Part shown: piece by piece, positions 13,191 through 26,681 of the stretch
How the letters are laid out: each line of letters opens with the position of its first letter
Position numbering within the stretch: the first letter of the stretch is position 1
Source of the DNA: Agapanthus africanus
Taxonomy: Eukaryota > Streptophyta > Magnoliopsida > Asparagales > Amaryllidaceae
DNA length: 64,000 nt
Assembly: GCA_030015575.1 (NCBI GenBank)
Contig: JASDDO010000019.1
Coordinates: 511,534,986-511,598,985 of the forward strand
Reading direction: 5' to 3'
Program-made: the position numbers and the translations under genes
The notes under the pieces: model-generated
Database searches by the model: none
What the model was told of the DNA's origin: nothing
What the model saw: the letters and a program-made list of their open reading frames with translations, nothing else

Positions 13191-13892
13191 GATGCTTATG
13201 TTAGATTCGCGATGTACGTACATACTCGTGATTACCTGCATATGTTATTTTACTATTCACGAGTTGGCAACTCACCCCCGTTGTGCCACAGTGTTTTGCA
13301 GGTGTTCCTCAGGATAGTCAGAGGCAGGGCTATTTCTATCTTTCGTATCATCTTTTGTTGCAGATACCGCTTCGGCTGACTGTGCACGGTTTTGCTATAG
13401 GTGGGTTTTTGCAGCTATCTATTGTAGTTATTGTTATCTTGTACCTTGTACTCTCCATCTACCATTATCTTGTATGACTTAGAGACTTGATGAGAGAACG
13501 ATATTGTATATTATTTTGTGACTTGGAGGTTTTTATGCGGTTTTATGTATATCGTCTCTTTCTTCGCTATGGCGTCGTATATCTGTTGTGGTGCTTGTTT
13601 TCCGCCTTTTGGCGTGGATTTGCTCTCGTTGGGGATGCTTTACTTTATATTTATGTTGTACCCATTTTTGGGGGCTTATTTTACAAAGGAGGTCCTGTCA
13701 AAATTTTAGAGGAAATAATGTTGGACTTTTAAAGAATTTGGGTTGAGATTTTCAAAAGTTTAAACAATGTTTCTTATCTTTTCTTGTCTTTTAGTGGTTT
13801 ATATTTCTGAATTTTGGCTTTCTTTTACTGCGTTACGCCTGTAGACATTGCGTAGTATTAGGGCCGTCACGTGATAATTTCGGGTCGTGACA

Positions 13893-15913
13893 TTGCTTAA
13901 CCTTTTAGCCAGGCAAGTGTCAGTACTTTGAGGGAGGTTTTCCAACGCTTTCGCGAAGTTCCTTAATTACATAAGTTCTTTTCCCTGGCGGCGTAGCCCC
14001 GCTAACACCGTTCTATACTCCTACTTGGTTTATAGCATTGATCGTTAAGTGAATAATCTACCGAGGAGTAGCAGATACTCACAGTAGGATCAGGATCCAA
14101 ATATCATTATGTGATAATCCTAATGGTATCCCACCAGCATTATCACACTCCAAATGGTATGCAGCATTAGCAAGTTTCAGTTTCCTTAGAAACTCACGAT
14201 GTGGATTTTTTCCCCATGCTCTTATGACCTTGACGAAGGCCAACATATCATAAGTCACATGTCAAGTTCTACCTGTCATTGTCCAGGTTAATTTGAACCC
14301 ACCCGTACATCCCCTCGACGAAGGCCAAAATAGTAGTACGACTGTCCCAAACCAACGCATCTATCTATGCTACAGATGAATATTCAGCAGCTATCAATCA
14401 TTATGCCTTGGCGAAGGTCAAAATAAATAGCTTGAATACTACTGAATATCCAACTGAAATGACGGAGGGCTACGAATGGTTTTGGAAAAATCGTGAACGT
14501 AGTGAACTTAATACAATCAAAGGAACCTTATAGCTTTTAAAATGAGTGGTTTAAGCTCCGCATTTAAAATTCTCGTGTTTTAAAATAACCGAGTGGTTTT
14601 AAATTTTGTTCCAACGATTCAGCTTTGGTTTGTTTGCTTTACATTGGTATAATGCAGTCCCATCATTTACAACTATCATCACAGAAAAAAACGAAAATAT
14701 GACGTCCACTTAAGCCATCCGCATTCGCCAATGGGCCCCGTCATCACTCGTTAGGTTACATAACTAACGACAGAGCGGGGGCTGTACTAGCGCGGATGCA
14801 AAACATATGCAACACCTACTAAATATCATATATAGATATATACATTCGTCTCACGCAATAATAGGCATTCTAGATCACAGATGAACATATAGGATATACT
14901 AGGAATTCAGCGTTTCGTTTGAGCCTGTAACGAAAGACAGATTCCACGGTCGTGATGAATAGCCAAATCCCACCCTAGACCACTACGGGTGTGGCAAACT
15001 ACTCGCTAAATACCCGAAGTGAAGAAACCTCCCTCAGCAATGTGAGTAGGCCACTCGGCACTTCAAAGTACCCAGTAGTTTGTGCACCCCACCTTGGGTT
15101 TATCCTAGGAATAAAAACAGTAAATAAAATAATACAACAGTGGCTACAAGCTCAACCCGAATATGCCCCGCAAAATAATATTACATCACTTTACAAATTT
15201 TACATCGAATGAAAGAATGAAAACCCTCATAGCACATCCCCGGATATTCATCCAGGACGATCCAACAAGTTCATATACACAAAACAACATGACAACATCA
15301 CAGATATGTGCAACCCCGAATAATCGACGTATAGCAATTAGTCGACGTTTCCAAACACATATATACATCACAAAGATTGTAAAGTAACTGCGACATTAGA
15401 ATTCCGCATGCAATTAGCAAACTAAACCAATTTTTAAAACTATAGAAAAACAGTGAGCTAATGTTCCGAAAACCGACCGTTTTAAGCCAATTCGGAAATC
15501 CGAATAAAAACGAAACGCGCCAGAACCTTCGCGGGAAGTTAGAGTACAAAATTAAATTCGATTCGGGGGCCTAGAGGGGGTACCCTACCCCCGAGGCCAC
15601 CACGAGATAGCCAGGGGTGAGGCAGACCCGAAACTGCCTAAGGTGAGGCAGTTCCGGGTCCCCACCACCAAGACCATCTTGTGGTGGCCTTAGGGAGTGG
15701 GCCTATCCGTTCGGTCCCCCCCGAGGTTTCCCTGGGGTGCCTATGCACCACCCCGTGGCTTCTCAGTTCAAACCATGAGCCCGCGGGGTGTGCAATCATC
15801 TCAAACTTTCAGTTTTTGGAACTGTTTTTGTCGGCAGTTTTTATGCGACAAAATAGGCGGATTTCTAACGTCGCTACAAGCTATCTAAGGTTTATGAGAG
15901 GCTTTGATACCAC
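13893..15913 (-). other. Copia leader region of element F (no gag-like frame)
   Basis: Non-coding as far as I can see. It aligns by eye with the leader of element C (37840-40757), including the stretch with GCCAGGCAAGTGTCAGTACT and three stem-loops at 14221-14435 built around CTTGACGAAGGCCAA. The primer site GTGGTATCAAAGC (minus strand, 15901-15913) adjoins the LTR. It matches the initiator-Met tRNA type of primer site, TGGTATCAGAGC, with one difference. Confidence 0.7.
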
Positions 15914-17878
15914 TGTAAGTCAATTTCGCGCACCCCACATGTTTGCGGGGAGGCGTAAATTGCAAAAAATGATTTTTACGGTCTTCGCAACACCGACTAG
16001 AACCAAGGATCGAACATAAACCATAGCTAGCAAACTACTTGAGGTTTAACTACTCGGATGAATGTTATACCTTGTAGTATCATGTCCTTCAGGTCTTCTC
16101 GATGTCCTCCTCGTCATCATAGGCTCCGAGGATCGAAACGGATCAAAGCTTCCTCATCGGCTTCCTCGAGTCAAAGACGATCCACCCGAGAGTCTATAGT
16201 CCGTGCTCCAACCTCAAATCCGAGGTAACTAGAGCAACTGGCTAGCTAAACTAGATGGCCTAGGTGATGTAGAGAATGAAGATGAGTTAGTTTGTCTCTT
16301 GGAACCCTAGGTTTCTTAACTCATGAGACTTGAGGGTTGAGAGGAAGAAGAAGAAGATCTTGAGGAAAAGCTAGTGAAGAATGAGCTTGGAGAAAGAATG
16401 GCTCAAGAAAAGAATAATCAAGCATGCTAATAATTGAGGAGAAAAATATCTCTACAAATATCTAGCATGCTTGAAAATATCTAATAGTGAGTCATGCTTG
16501 ATTTTTGACCACCTCCACCTCATTTCCTCTACCTCATTATGTTTAATCCATAAAAGAAATAAACCCTAAATAAGGCGTCCCTTCTAGAAGCTTTCCCGCA
16601 AAAATTACGAGAATGCTCCTCATCCGTATATACGAACCCGCATCCTTATTCCGAAGAATACGAATACAATGAGATAAAAATAATCCATCAATATAATACT
16701 AGGATCGGACTTAAACTAAAGCCCACTAGTATTATCCGCCCAATCATCATACGTGCACAAGTACACGTAAGTGATCGAAGCCCTGCCGTAAAACCATACG
16801 GCCACTACACCTTTTGCCCTGTGCAGGGAAACCCTCTATGTGGGACTCTAAAGACTCGACACTATGCTGGCAGTGGGTTTAACCACAACCCGCAAACGGC
16901 ACTAGCTGCACATAACGGCTACCCAGGTATCTGTCGATAAGAAGGCCGATGAGCAAACCCATCCGAACTCCTACTGAGCCTGAATGTGAAATTTCTGTAC
17001 AGTCCGGTCTGTTCGTCTAAGAGTATCGCATATCGGGTCTAGGGGCGGTAATTGTCAGACCCCTAATAGCGCAATAAGTCATGTCGGAGAGTAGCCCAAA
17101 ACACCCTGAGAAACTACTGGAGTACCTACCAGTAAATCTCCCTTGTCTTGGCCAAGGACTTTGTGTAATGGCCTTCCGAACACAAGGCGATATCAACCCC
17201 CAATACCGGGAGAGACGAATCCTATCTAACCGCCACTGCCTCTAAGTGCTTCGGAACTGCACCTAACTAATACATGTTTGCACGACTCCTTTGAGCCGTG
17301 GTAGGGTAGTAATCAAAGTATAGTGGGAACACACTCAAGGCGAAGTAGCAGTGTCAAGTCAACGAACTAAGTTGTACTCATGTCACCTGGGAACTGCTAC
17401 CCGACGAAAGGTATAATACCCACCAACAGTTCCCGACGAGTCCTATCCAGTGTACTCATAACCTAATGAGCACCTGCATACTATCTTCAGTACGACGTAC
17501 TGATGGTTGTGGGACAGACCATCTCCCCTGTTGGGATAAGAAGCGTATACACTAGTCTACTGTAGAGTATCGATGCCCCGTCTCGATAATCCTACGACTA
17601 GGGACCTGTATAGGATGTGCTTATAGACTACCCAGCCCCCACTAGTGTGACTGCCATCACAACGCTGCTAATCAAGCAAAGATCCTAAGGGCTCTACCAA
17701 TATGTATAAGCAATATGCTAAGAAAACACATGCACATATTGAGGTAGAAACAAACCAGGTAGCATACTACCATATTGAGTAAGACTGTTACTATATCCGT
17801 GTATATCTCAAGCATCCATTAAGTAATATACAATCCATTATGATACAATAATGGCCTGTAGGGCATATATCACTAACA
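15914..17878 (-). repeat. 5' LTR of Copia element F
   Basis: About 1.97 kb. On the minus strand it begins TGTTAGTGATATATGCCCTA and ends GACTTACA, directly followed by the primer site. It shares long blocks with the other Copia LTRs (for example 16850-17100 with 3640-3900). The flank past 17878 (TATATCACTAA) nearly repeats the last bases before the border, so the exact right end is slightly uncertain. Confidence 0.78.
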
Positions 17879-18352
17879 TATATCACTAAAATTAGAATAT
17901 AATTAGAGCCATACCTATTTTCAAAACTAACGAATCGTGATACATTTTTAAATGACAACCTCAAGAGACGCTAAGGATTTTCAAATGGTATCTTTTTCTC
18001 AAAAACACTGTAGCCCCTATATTAGTAAAAACTATGATTCGTAATTTTTAAACTATAACTGTATGGCTCATTGGTAGCTATGTATTTCATACTATTACGT
18101 TTACAAATTTCCATTTTTTGCTATGCTTGTATTATTCTCATTTTTTTCGATATACATACCACGTTCTTTTCCTTATCTTGCATGGCATCGTCTGCTAGGA
18201 CACACGCACCATTACTGATGATGCACATGTTGCATATATATATACTCACCGGCTCACACACTCATCATCGGTAATTGTCATGCCACGTACACATTAGAAA
18301 TCGTTAGTTTACTTTATAACATAGTAACATGTAGCTTTTTAGTTATTGTTTA
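17879..18352. other. Unassigned 474-bp stretch between nested elements
   Basis: AT-rich, with no credible reading frame. The part near 18195-18290 (GCACCATTACTGATGATG, then GGTAATTGTCATGCCAC) weakly resembles the reverse complement of the Tekay LTR near 46960-47040, so this may be a relic of another Tekay LTR. It is the only part of the window not assigned to a clear element. Confidence 0.5.
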
Positions 18353-18404
18353 TGTTGGATATAGTGCCCTCAAAGTCAATTATTGGATCGTAGGCACGTG
18401 ATTG
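18353..18404 (+). repeat. 52-bp Copia LTR head (A), split by element B
   Basis: TGTTGGATATAGTGCCCTC and the following bases match the start of the solo LTR I read on its own strand (4679 backwards), through the shared block GGCACGTGATTG. The match stops exactly where the LTR of element B begins at 18405. The rest of A should lie beyond the right edge of the window. Confidence 0.75.
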
Positions 18405-20573
18405 TGTAGGGTTGCTATGCACGCGCACAAGGGTCTACGAGGCATCAACCATGCCCGATTAAAAAATTAGCCGTGCCGAACAACCCGAAGCCGGATCTTT
18501 AAACTAGAGATTAGGCGAAAACTAGCATGCTAAACATTTTAACACTAAGTGAGAGGGATTACAACCTTTGTAGATCCGGTCCTTCACTTCAATAGCTCCG
18601 TGTAGATGTCCCTTCGCTGCGATCATCGTGTTCCGGACTCTCGAGAGGTTCCACGAAGAGAAAGATACAGTCTTGCTTCCGATCTTCGATACAAAGATGA
18701 TCTACCTTGAAGTTTCGTTAACACAAGCTAACACTCATAATATGAAGTGAACACCCTCATCTAAATGGCAAGGATAGATGCGGATGATGAAGTAGGATTT
18801 TTGCTCTCATTTGTTTTCTATTTCTCACATATTTTTCATCACTTAGAAAAAGCTAGAAAGCTTTTTCATGAAAAGAAAGAAGGAAGAAGATGGACAATCT
18901 CATAAGAATCCTTTTGTGATGAATAATGCAAAGGAGATAATGATGAATAATGCAATCATGGTTGACTAAACCTTTGTAGAGAATTAACCAAGGCTAGGGT
19001 TTGGGTTAGGTTAAGAATGAGTCACTTGAAAATATCCTTTCCAAAACAAAAAAGAAAACCTTCTAGAATCTACTAGAAGTCTTAACCCTAATCCAAACCC
19101 TAATCATGTTTAAACTCCACTAAACATGTTGTATTAGTTACCATATCATGTTACAATATTATATATCAAATATATAATATTTATCGTAACAAAATAAAAT
19201 AATACAATTAACATATATCGCATATATATCAATGTATTACCCGAGTGAGAAAAAGAATCTTTTAGTGAGCTAATATTAGTTAATGTAATTTAATATATCA
19301 TATATATTATTATACATTAAATTATCGAATCAACACTTGATCCGACAATCCGGCTATATCGCATATAACCGACTAATATTTATCCGTACCGATTCATCGA
19401 ATCAACACTTAATCCGATGACCCGGCTGATATCAAATATCGCGAGAATAGAATACGGTATCTCATATCGCATTATCCTCGGTCCCGCACATATCACGTAC
19501 GTGCCCCTACTCCGTTTTGCCTGAGTCAAGAAACCTCTGTGTAGGACTCTAAAGAATCGTCAATACGCCGGCAGTAGGTGATGATCATATCAAACACCCA
19601 CAAGCTGCAAGCGGTCAGCTAAACGTAACAGCCACCCAGGTATTGAGCACTCAAAAGATCAACAAGCAAGCCTGTAACTTCTCCTGTGAATCCAATCAGT
19701 AACACTCCCGTACAGTCTGGTCTCGTCGTCTGATATGTTGCATATCTCGCCTAAGGGTGGTAAAACGTCAGACCCCAGTAGCTTGATAAGTCGTGTCGAT
19801 TTGAGGTCTATAACAGTTCGAGAAACTACTGATAACACTTACCAGTAAATCTCAGCAACCCTGGCCAGGGATTTCCGGTTATAGCCAATCGAACACAGCA
19901 CAACATCAACTCCCTATACCGGGAGAGACGAATCCCCTCCTATCGCTCCTTGCCTCCATATGATTCGGGACTGTACCCAAAAGCCACCTTTTTGCACGCC
20001 CTCTTGGACGTGGTATGATGGAAATCAAAGCACAGTGGGAATCACACAAGACTCTATGACGATTTCCGGTCAACAGACTACTCTGTACCAGTGTCACCGG
20101 AGAACTGCCATCTGACGTGAGGTATAATACCATCTGGGAGTTCTCGGCGAGTCCGTCCAGTGTACCCAGTCTCCACTGAGCACCCGTACACCATCCTTGA
20201 TGTCAAACACCGATGGATATGGGATCATCCATCGCCCATCATATGGTTCAATATGCGTATACGCTAGTCTACTCTGGTGTATCGATGCCCTGTCTCGATA
20301 TACCCTCGACTAGGAACAGTTATAGGATGTACTCGCCGACTACCGTGGCCCCACTAGTATGATCTCATCATAGTCCCAGTAGTCGAGTACATATCCTAAG
20401 GGCTTTATCAACATGTAACATAGAGACAATCAGAGTACATGTTAAGATAAAGTACAACCAGATAGCATACTATCATATCGAGCAAGAAAGTCCTCCCTAT
20501 ATATGTCCAAGCATTCATTACAATATACATCGTATGTACAGTAATGGCCTCTAAGGCATACATATAACTAACA
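18405..20573 (-). repeat. 3' LTR of Copia element B
   Basis: 2169 bp, from TGTAGGGTTGCTATGC (LTR 3' end read in reverse) to TAACTAACA. It is followed by the reversed purine tract ATCTCCTACTTGCAC (20574-20588). Two hairpin-forming motifs (TCGAATCAACACTTGATCCGA at 19325-19345 and a variant at 19398-19418) recur at equivalent places in the other Copia LTRs. Confidence 0.85.
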
Positions 20574-21837
20574 ATCTCCTACTTGCACTAGGGCCATCTA
20601 TTGTGGTATCACATACCCAACAATTAGCTGTAGTTGAAATATCTCATACTCAACCATCCCATAAAAGTCTCTACTGGGAAAAAGGCCTTTGTGAGTGGAT
20701 CCGCACTGTTGTCCTCTGTGTCTACTCTCCTAACCTCGATCTTCCTGGAGATCAACCATCTCCATGATCAGGAGATACTGCCTAAGAATTATATCTGGAT
20801 TTCAGATGGGACGGGGGGTTCCTTGGCAAAAGCCATAACTCCATTGTCACACAATGGTAGGAACGAAGTCCATCTCATGAACTTATATATCCAGACTGCC
20901 TCTTTGGTAGCATCCTTGGTAACGATGTATCTTGCCTTTAATCGTCTAGTAAGTCACGGTATCTAGCTAGGAACTCTTCCAACATACCGTCCCTCCACCG
21001 AGGGTAAAGACAATGCCTCCGACTGACATTCAGTCGTCCTTATCACCCTGGAACCTTTCCAGTGATTCTCCCCAGGATCGATTGATACCATCTCACTACA
21101 ACTAGTAAAAATCCTAACATCCAATTAGATCTATCTCATAGATCCAAAAACCCAGGATTTAGGAGGTATCATTTTGTTCCTATATGGAGAATCATTGTGA
21201 TAAGCGGAGATTGACTGGGCGTAGCATAGGAAACTCCTTCCCTATCAAGAGTATGTCATCCACGTACTCTACGAGGATCACCACCATACTCTCTACTACC
21301 TTTTTGTATATACAAGGTTCATCTACCATTTTGATGAAGTCAAACTCTTTGACTACTACATCAAAACAGATGTTCCAACTCCGCGATGCCTGCTTTATCA
21401 TATAAAACATCTTGCACACGTTTCCGTTGCTCCCACTGTCTACAAAGCCCTCTGGCTGTGTACTTATAGACGCTCTTTTCTAAAACATCATTTAGAAAAG
21501 CTGTCATGACACCCAACCGCCAGATATCGTAGTCATGGTATATAGCCGTGGCAAGTAGGATCTGGATGGACTTAAGCATAGCTTTGAAAGTCTCAACTTT
21601 TCCATGTACACCAAGTAATCTTCTCAGGATATACTCGCTCCTGATGGAGATATAACCCTTCAGATAAAGCAACCAAAGTCCATACTTTGTTGGTGTATAA
21701 GGATTGCATCTCAGATCGATAAGCATCTAGCCATTCTTACAGAGTCCCACTCCTGATGGCCAGCCCGAAACTAGTTAGATCATCATCTCATGATGCAATC
21801 CTCGCTCCCACTGTCATAGAGAAACTGAAGTATCTCT
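20574..21837 (-). pseudogene. Decayed Copia pol of element B, RNase H and RT end (fossil)
   Basis: The minus strand carries remains of RT and RNase H (KQASRSWNICFDVVVKEFDF near 21330-21400, VEYVDDILLIG near 21240-21275). The sequence is broken in many places, and parts are hard to align. It stops at 21837, where element C was inserted. The near-identical copy in element E runs straight through this point at about 62520. Confidence 0.75.
21833..21837. repeat. Target-site duplication of element C, left copy
   Basis: TCTCT here pairs with TTTCT at 42973-42977 (one mismatch). The undisturbed target in element E reads TATCTCTCAGGTGGG near 62513. Confidence 0.75.
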
Positions 21838-24052
21838 TATAGGGTTCCTAGGCACTCTCAAGAGGTCTCACAAGGCATCAACCATACCAATTTCAAATTT
21901 TACGGGTGCCGAGAAACCCTAATACGGATCGTTGACTAGAAATTTAGGTGAAACAGTAAACTAGTTAACATCTTAACTAAAGGAGAGAGGCTACAACCTT
22001 TGTAGATCCGGTTCTCCACTTCCTTAGCTCCACGTAGGCGTCCTCTCGCTGTCCATCTCGAATCCCGGACTCAATCGTCGGCTTGATCGGAGAAATGGGC
22101 GGACTAGGTCGTCGGCTTCGTGCCGAAGATGATCTACGTCGAGGCATCACAAGTTCAAGCTCCGACTTCACAAATTTGTGAAACTTGTGAAGAAAACACC
22201 CAAAACAACTTGGCAAGAGGTAGAGGGTGAAGAAATAGGAGGTGGGTTCACTTTAGAATTGGATTTCTCACTTTAGAACTCAAGTTGCCATTGATGGCAT
22301 CAAGCTTTCTTTCTTGAAGAAGATGAAGAAGAAGAAAGAATATGATAAGTTTCTTATTTAAAAATGAAACTAATATGAATACTTATCATATACTAACCAT
22401 GGTCAAGTGTAGAGATTAAACTAAGGTTAGTTAGAATGGTTAGGGTTAAGGATGAGATAAGGATGGTGGACTTTGTCAAAGCTTCAAGAAGCTTCAACAT
22501 AGAAACAAAATAAGCCACCATTCTTAATAATATCCAAAATGAATAAATAAATAAATAACTAAGTAAATAATCAAAACCCTAACCATTCATATAACCATGG
22601 TTTAATCTTTACACAAACCCAAGTGAGCAAGTATCATCAAACATGATACAAACAAGTGCACAAAAAAATATATCACATATACAATGTGCATCAAGTGAGA
22701 AAATCCTTTTAAAATGAACCAATACTAGTTAATGCAAAGCAATATATCAAATATATAATTATACATTAAATCATTAAACCAACACTTGATTTAACGATCC
22801 GGTCATATCGCATATAACCGACTAGTATCCAATGTATCGGCTTATCGAATCAATCCTTGATTCGATATCTAGGTTATATCGCATATAACCAATCGATACA
22901 TTCATTGCGAGAATGAAATACGGTATCACATACACGCATTATTCTCGCTCCCGCACATATCTCATATGCGCTCCTATTTCGTTTCGCTTGAGCCAGGAAA
23001 CCTCTGTGTAGGACTCTAAAGACTCGTCAATACGCCGGTAGCAGATGATGATCATATCAAGCACCCACAAGCCGCAAGCGGTCTGCTAAACGTAACGGCC
23101 ACCCGGGTATTGAGCGATCAGAAGATCGACGAGCTAGCCCGCTCACACTCCTGTGAATCCAACCAGTAACACTTACCGTACAGTCCGGTCTGTTCGTCTG
23201 ATATGTCGCATATCAAGTCTAGGGGTGGTAAACGTCAGACCCCAATAACCGATAAGTCGTGCCGATGTGAGGCTCATAACGGGTCGAGAAACTACTGGTA
23301 ACACTTACCAACAAATCTCTGATCAGCCCTGGCCAGGGACTTCCCAGTTACGGCCAATCGAGCACAGCGCAACATCAACCCCCAATACCGGGAGAGACGA
23401 AACCCCTCCTATCGCTCATTGCCTCCATGTGACTCGGGACTGTACCCAAAGACCACCGTTTTGCACGCCCTCATGGACGTTGTAAGGTGGAGATCAAAGC
23501 ACAGTGGGAATCACACAAGACTCTATGACGATCTCGGGTCTACAGACTAACCTGCACAAGTGTCACCTGAGAACTGCCATCTGACGTGAGGTATAATACC
23601 ATCTGGGAGTTCTCGGTGAGTCCTTCCAGTGTACCCAGTCTCCACTGAGCACCCGTATACCATCTCTGATGTCAGACACCAATGGATATGGGATCATCCA
23701 TCGCCCATCTCATGGGTCGAGAAGCGTATACGCTAGTCTACACTGGTATATCGATGCCCCGTCTCGATACACCCACGACTAGGGATCTTGAAGGATGTAC
23801 CTATGGACTACCATGTCCCCACTAGTATGATCTGCATCATAGTCCAGGTAGTCGAGTACACATCCTAAGGGCTTTACCAACATGTAACTATAAGACAGTT
23901 TAAAGAGACAAGTGTACATGTTAAGATAAAGAGTAACCAGATAGCATACTATCATATCGAGCAAGAAAGTCATCTCTATATATGTCCAAGCATCCAATAT
24001 AATATACATCATCTGTACAATACTGGCCTCTAGGGCATACATACAACTAACA
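21838..24052 (-). repeat. 3' LTR of Copia element C
   Basis: 2215 bp, the same length as its partner at 40758-42972 and about 99% identical by eye. The inner border is followed by the reversed purine tract ATCTCCCACTTGCAC (24053-24067). Confidence 0.9.
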
Positions 24053-24066
24053 ATCTCCCACTTGCA

Positions 24067-26681
24067 CTAGGGCCAGCTGCTGTAGTATCGCATACCGAGC
24101 ATCCCGAAGAGTCTCTCAAACTGTATCTGGGGAATGGCCTTCGTGAGTGGATCCGCCGTGTTGTTCTTCGTGTCAACCCTCCTGACCTCGATCTCCCGGC
24201 GATCAACTATCTCCCGGATCAGGTGATACCGCCTCAGAATATGCATGGATCGCTGATGGGACCTGGGTTCCTTGGCCAAAGCCACCGCTCCATTGTTATC
24301 GCAATATAAAGGTATTGGATGCTCAAAGGATGGAACCACTCCAAGTTCAGTAATGAACTTCTTGATCCAGACAGCCTCTTTGGCAGCATCGTTGGCAGCG
24401 ATGTATTCAGCCTCCATCGTCGAGTCTGCCACGGTTTCCTGCTTGGAACTCTTCCAGCTAACCGCCCCTCCGTAAAGGGTAAAGACAAAGCCCGACTGCG
24501 ACTTAGAGTCGTCCTTATCACTCTGGAAGCTCGAATCGGTAAAGGACTCCACTTGGAGTTCTCCGTTACCATACACCAAGAGCATCTCTTTAGTCCTTCG
24601 CAAGTACTTGAGAATGCTCTTCACAGCTGTCCAGTGACCCTCTCCAGGATCAGCTTGATACCTGCTCACTACACTTAGTGAGTATGCTACATCGGGTCTG
24701 GTACATAGCATCGCATACATGATATAGCCTACAGCCGAAGCATAGGGTATCCCTTGCATGCGAGCTCTCTCCAAATCAGTCTTGGGAGACATCTCTTTGG
24801 AGAGAGTGACTCCAGAGATCGTGGGCAAGTTCCCACGCTTGGATTCTTCCATACTAAACCTCTTTAGTATGGTGTCAATGTACCTGGATTGGGACAATCC
24901 CAGTATCCGTTTGGATCTATCTCTATAGATCCTGATCCCCAATATGCAGGAGGCATCACCAAGATCTTTCATTGAGAATCTTTGTAATAAGAAGAGCTTG
25001 ACCGATTGCAGCATAGGAATATCATTTCCTATCAAGAGTATGTCGTCCACATACAATACGAGGAAGACAACCTTACTCTCTGCCACCTTCTTGTAAATAC
25101 AAGGTTCATCTGGGTTTTTGACGAAATCAAACTCTTTGATAACGACGTCAAAGCAGATGTTCCAACTCCGCGATGCTTGCTTTAATCCATAAATGGATTT
25201 AAGCAGCTTGCACACCTTTCCGCTGCTCCCACTGCCTACGAAGCCCTCTGGCTGAGTCATGTACACGCACTCTTCTAAATCACCATTTAGAAAGGCGGTC
25301 TTAACATCCATTTGCCAGATTTCGTAATCATGATATGCAGCGATGGCAAGCATGATCCGGATGGATTTAAGCATAGCCACTGGAGAAAAGGTTTCGTCAT
25401 AGTCCACACCTGGTCTTTGGCGAAAACCTTTTGCAACAAATCTAGCTTTGAAAGTCTCCACTTTCCCATCTACACCAAGTTTCTTCTTGAAGATCCACTT
25501 GCTCCCAATGGGTTTTACCCCTTCAGGAGCAACTTCCAAAGTCTATACTTTGTTGGTTTACATGGATTACATCTCGGACCGTATAGCATCCAGCCATTTC
25601 ACTGAGTCCCTACTCGTGATGGCCTGCTCGAAGCTAGTTGGGTCATCATCCTCCATGATGCAATCCACGCTCCCTCCATCCATGAGAAAACCGTAGTATC
25701 TCTTAGGTTGGCAAGGAACCCTACTAGATCGGCGGAGTGGCTGGGGTTCATCGGGAACTACGGAATCCTCTGGTTCAACCAAATCTTCTGTTGTAGTCTG
25801 TGTCGCTGGAACCTCTTCCAGTTCTACCTCAATGCCACTTATCTGTTTCATAAGAAAACTTTTTTCTAAGAAAGTGGCATGTCGAGAAACAAACACCTTT
25901 TGTTCCTCGGGGTGGTAGAAGATATACCCTTGTGAATTTTTGGGATATCCTACAAACTTACATAAGACAGATCTTGCCTCGAGTTTGTCCGGATTTTGTC
26001 TTTTGACATTGGCTGGACAACCCCATATCTTAATATAATTAAGATGTGGTCTCTTCCCTTTCCATATCTCATATGGAGTGGTAGGCACTGATTTGGTAGG
26101 AACTCTATTCAATTGGTCCATGGCTGTCTCAAGCGCATATCCCCAGAAGGAAATAGGTAACTCAGCTGTACTCATCATTGAGCGCACCATATCTAATAGG
26201 GTGCGGTTTCTCCATTCAGATACACCGTTGTGCTGTGGTGTATATGGAGGAGTCAGCTGAGAGAGAATCCCATTCTCTTTTAGGAAGTCTAGGAATTCAT
26301 TGCTCAAGTATTCCCCTCCTCGATCAGATCGTAGGATTTTAATACTTTTTCCGGTTTGGTTCTCGACTTCTTGTTTATATTCTCTAAATTTCTCAAAAGC
26401 TTCAGAATTGTGTCTTATCAAGTACACATGTCCGTATCTTGAGAGATCGTCAGTGAATGTAATGAAGTACGAAGAACCATCCCTGGCATGTGTAGACATT
26501 GGACCACATACATCACTATGTACTAGTCCTAAGAGTTCAGTAACTCTTTCTCCGTGTCCCGTAAACGGAGTTTTGGTCATCTTGCCTTTGAGACATGACT
26601 GGCAAGTGTCATAAGATGAAAATTCAAACGGATTTAAATATCCATCCTTATGCAACTTTGCCAGTCGTGTCACATTGATGT
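24067..26681 (-). pseudogene. Copia pol of element C: integrase, RT, RNase H (fossil)
   Basis: Read on the minus strand from right to left: the integrase core ([45 protein letters not shown]) at about 25900-26640, RT with LYVDDILLIG at about 25020-25060, then RNase H (STMEAEYIAANDAAKEAVW, PLYCDNNGAVALA) near 24270-24440. The C-terminal NTADPLTKAIPQ is typical of Copia. The wording matches Angela/BARE-1-type pol as I remember it. The coding sequence has few breaks and is cut at 26681 by element D. Confidence 0.88.
26677..26681. repeat. Target-site duplication of element D, left copy
   Basis: GATGT here pairs with GACGT at 36997-37001 (one mismatch). The interrupted target is the integrase zinc region of element C, seen uninterrupted in element E near 63360. 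Confidence 0.8.

Larger units (their letters stand above)
8417..13892 (+). mobile_element. Decayed Tekay/Del-type Ty3/Gypsy element (G), 3' part
   Basis: Only the end of pol and the 3' LTR are visible. The stretch near 9500-9840 still resembles the integrase C-terminal region of the Tekay element J ([37 protein letters not shown]). A GGGGGAGAT tract and an LTR start (TGTAACATTTTAG) follow. The LTR end (CGGGTCGTGACA) resembles the ends of J's LTRs. Pol is heavily broken in many places, so this is the oldest-looking gypsy copy here. It is cut on the left by Athila H. Confidence 0.75.
10055..13892 (+). repeat. 3' LTR of Tekay element G (about 3.8 kb)
   Basis: It runs from TGTAACATTTTAG to TCGTGACA. 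It shares blocks with the reverse complement of J's LTR: the region near 11300-11430 resembles 47160-47280, and the region near 12290-12590 resembles 46250-46560. It contains an AT microsatellite and short tandem repeats. Reading frames in it, such as the pair of overlapping frames near 12246-12589, are in LTR sequence and are probably chance. Confidence 0.72.
13893..17878 (-). mobile_element. Copia element (F), leader and 5' LTR only
   Basis: On the minus strand one finds a 5' LTR (15914-17878), a primer site (15901-15913), and about 2 kb of leader. The leader matches the pre-protease leaders of elements B, C and D. It is cut at 13892 by Tekay G, and no pol is visible in the window. The similarity of its leader to the others places it in the same Angela/BARE-like family, as a more diverged member. 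Confidence 0.78.
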
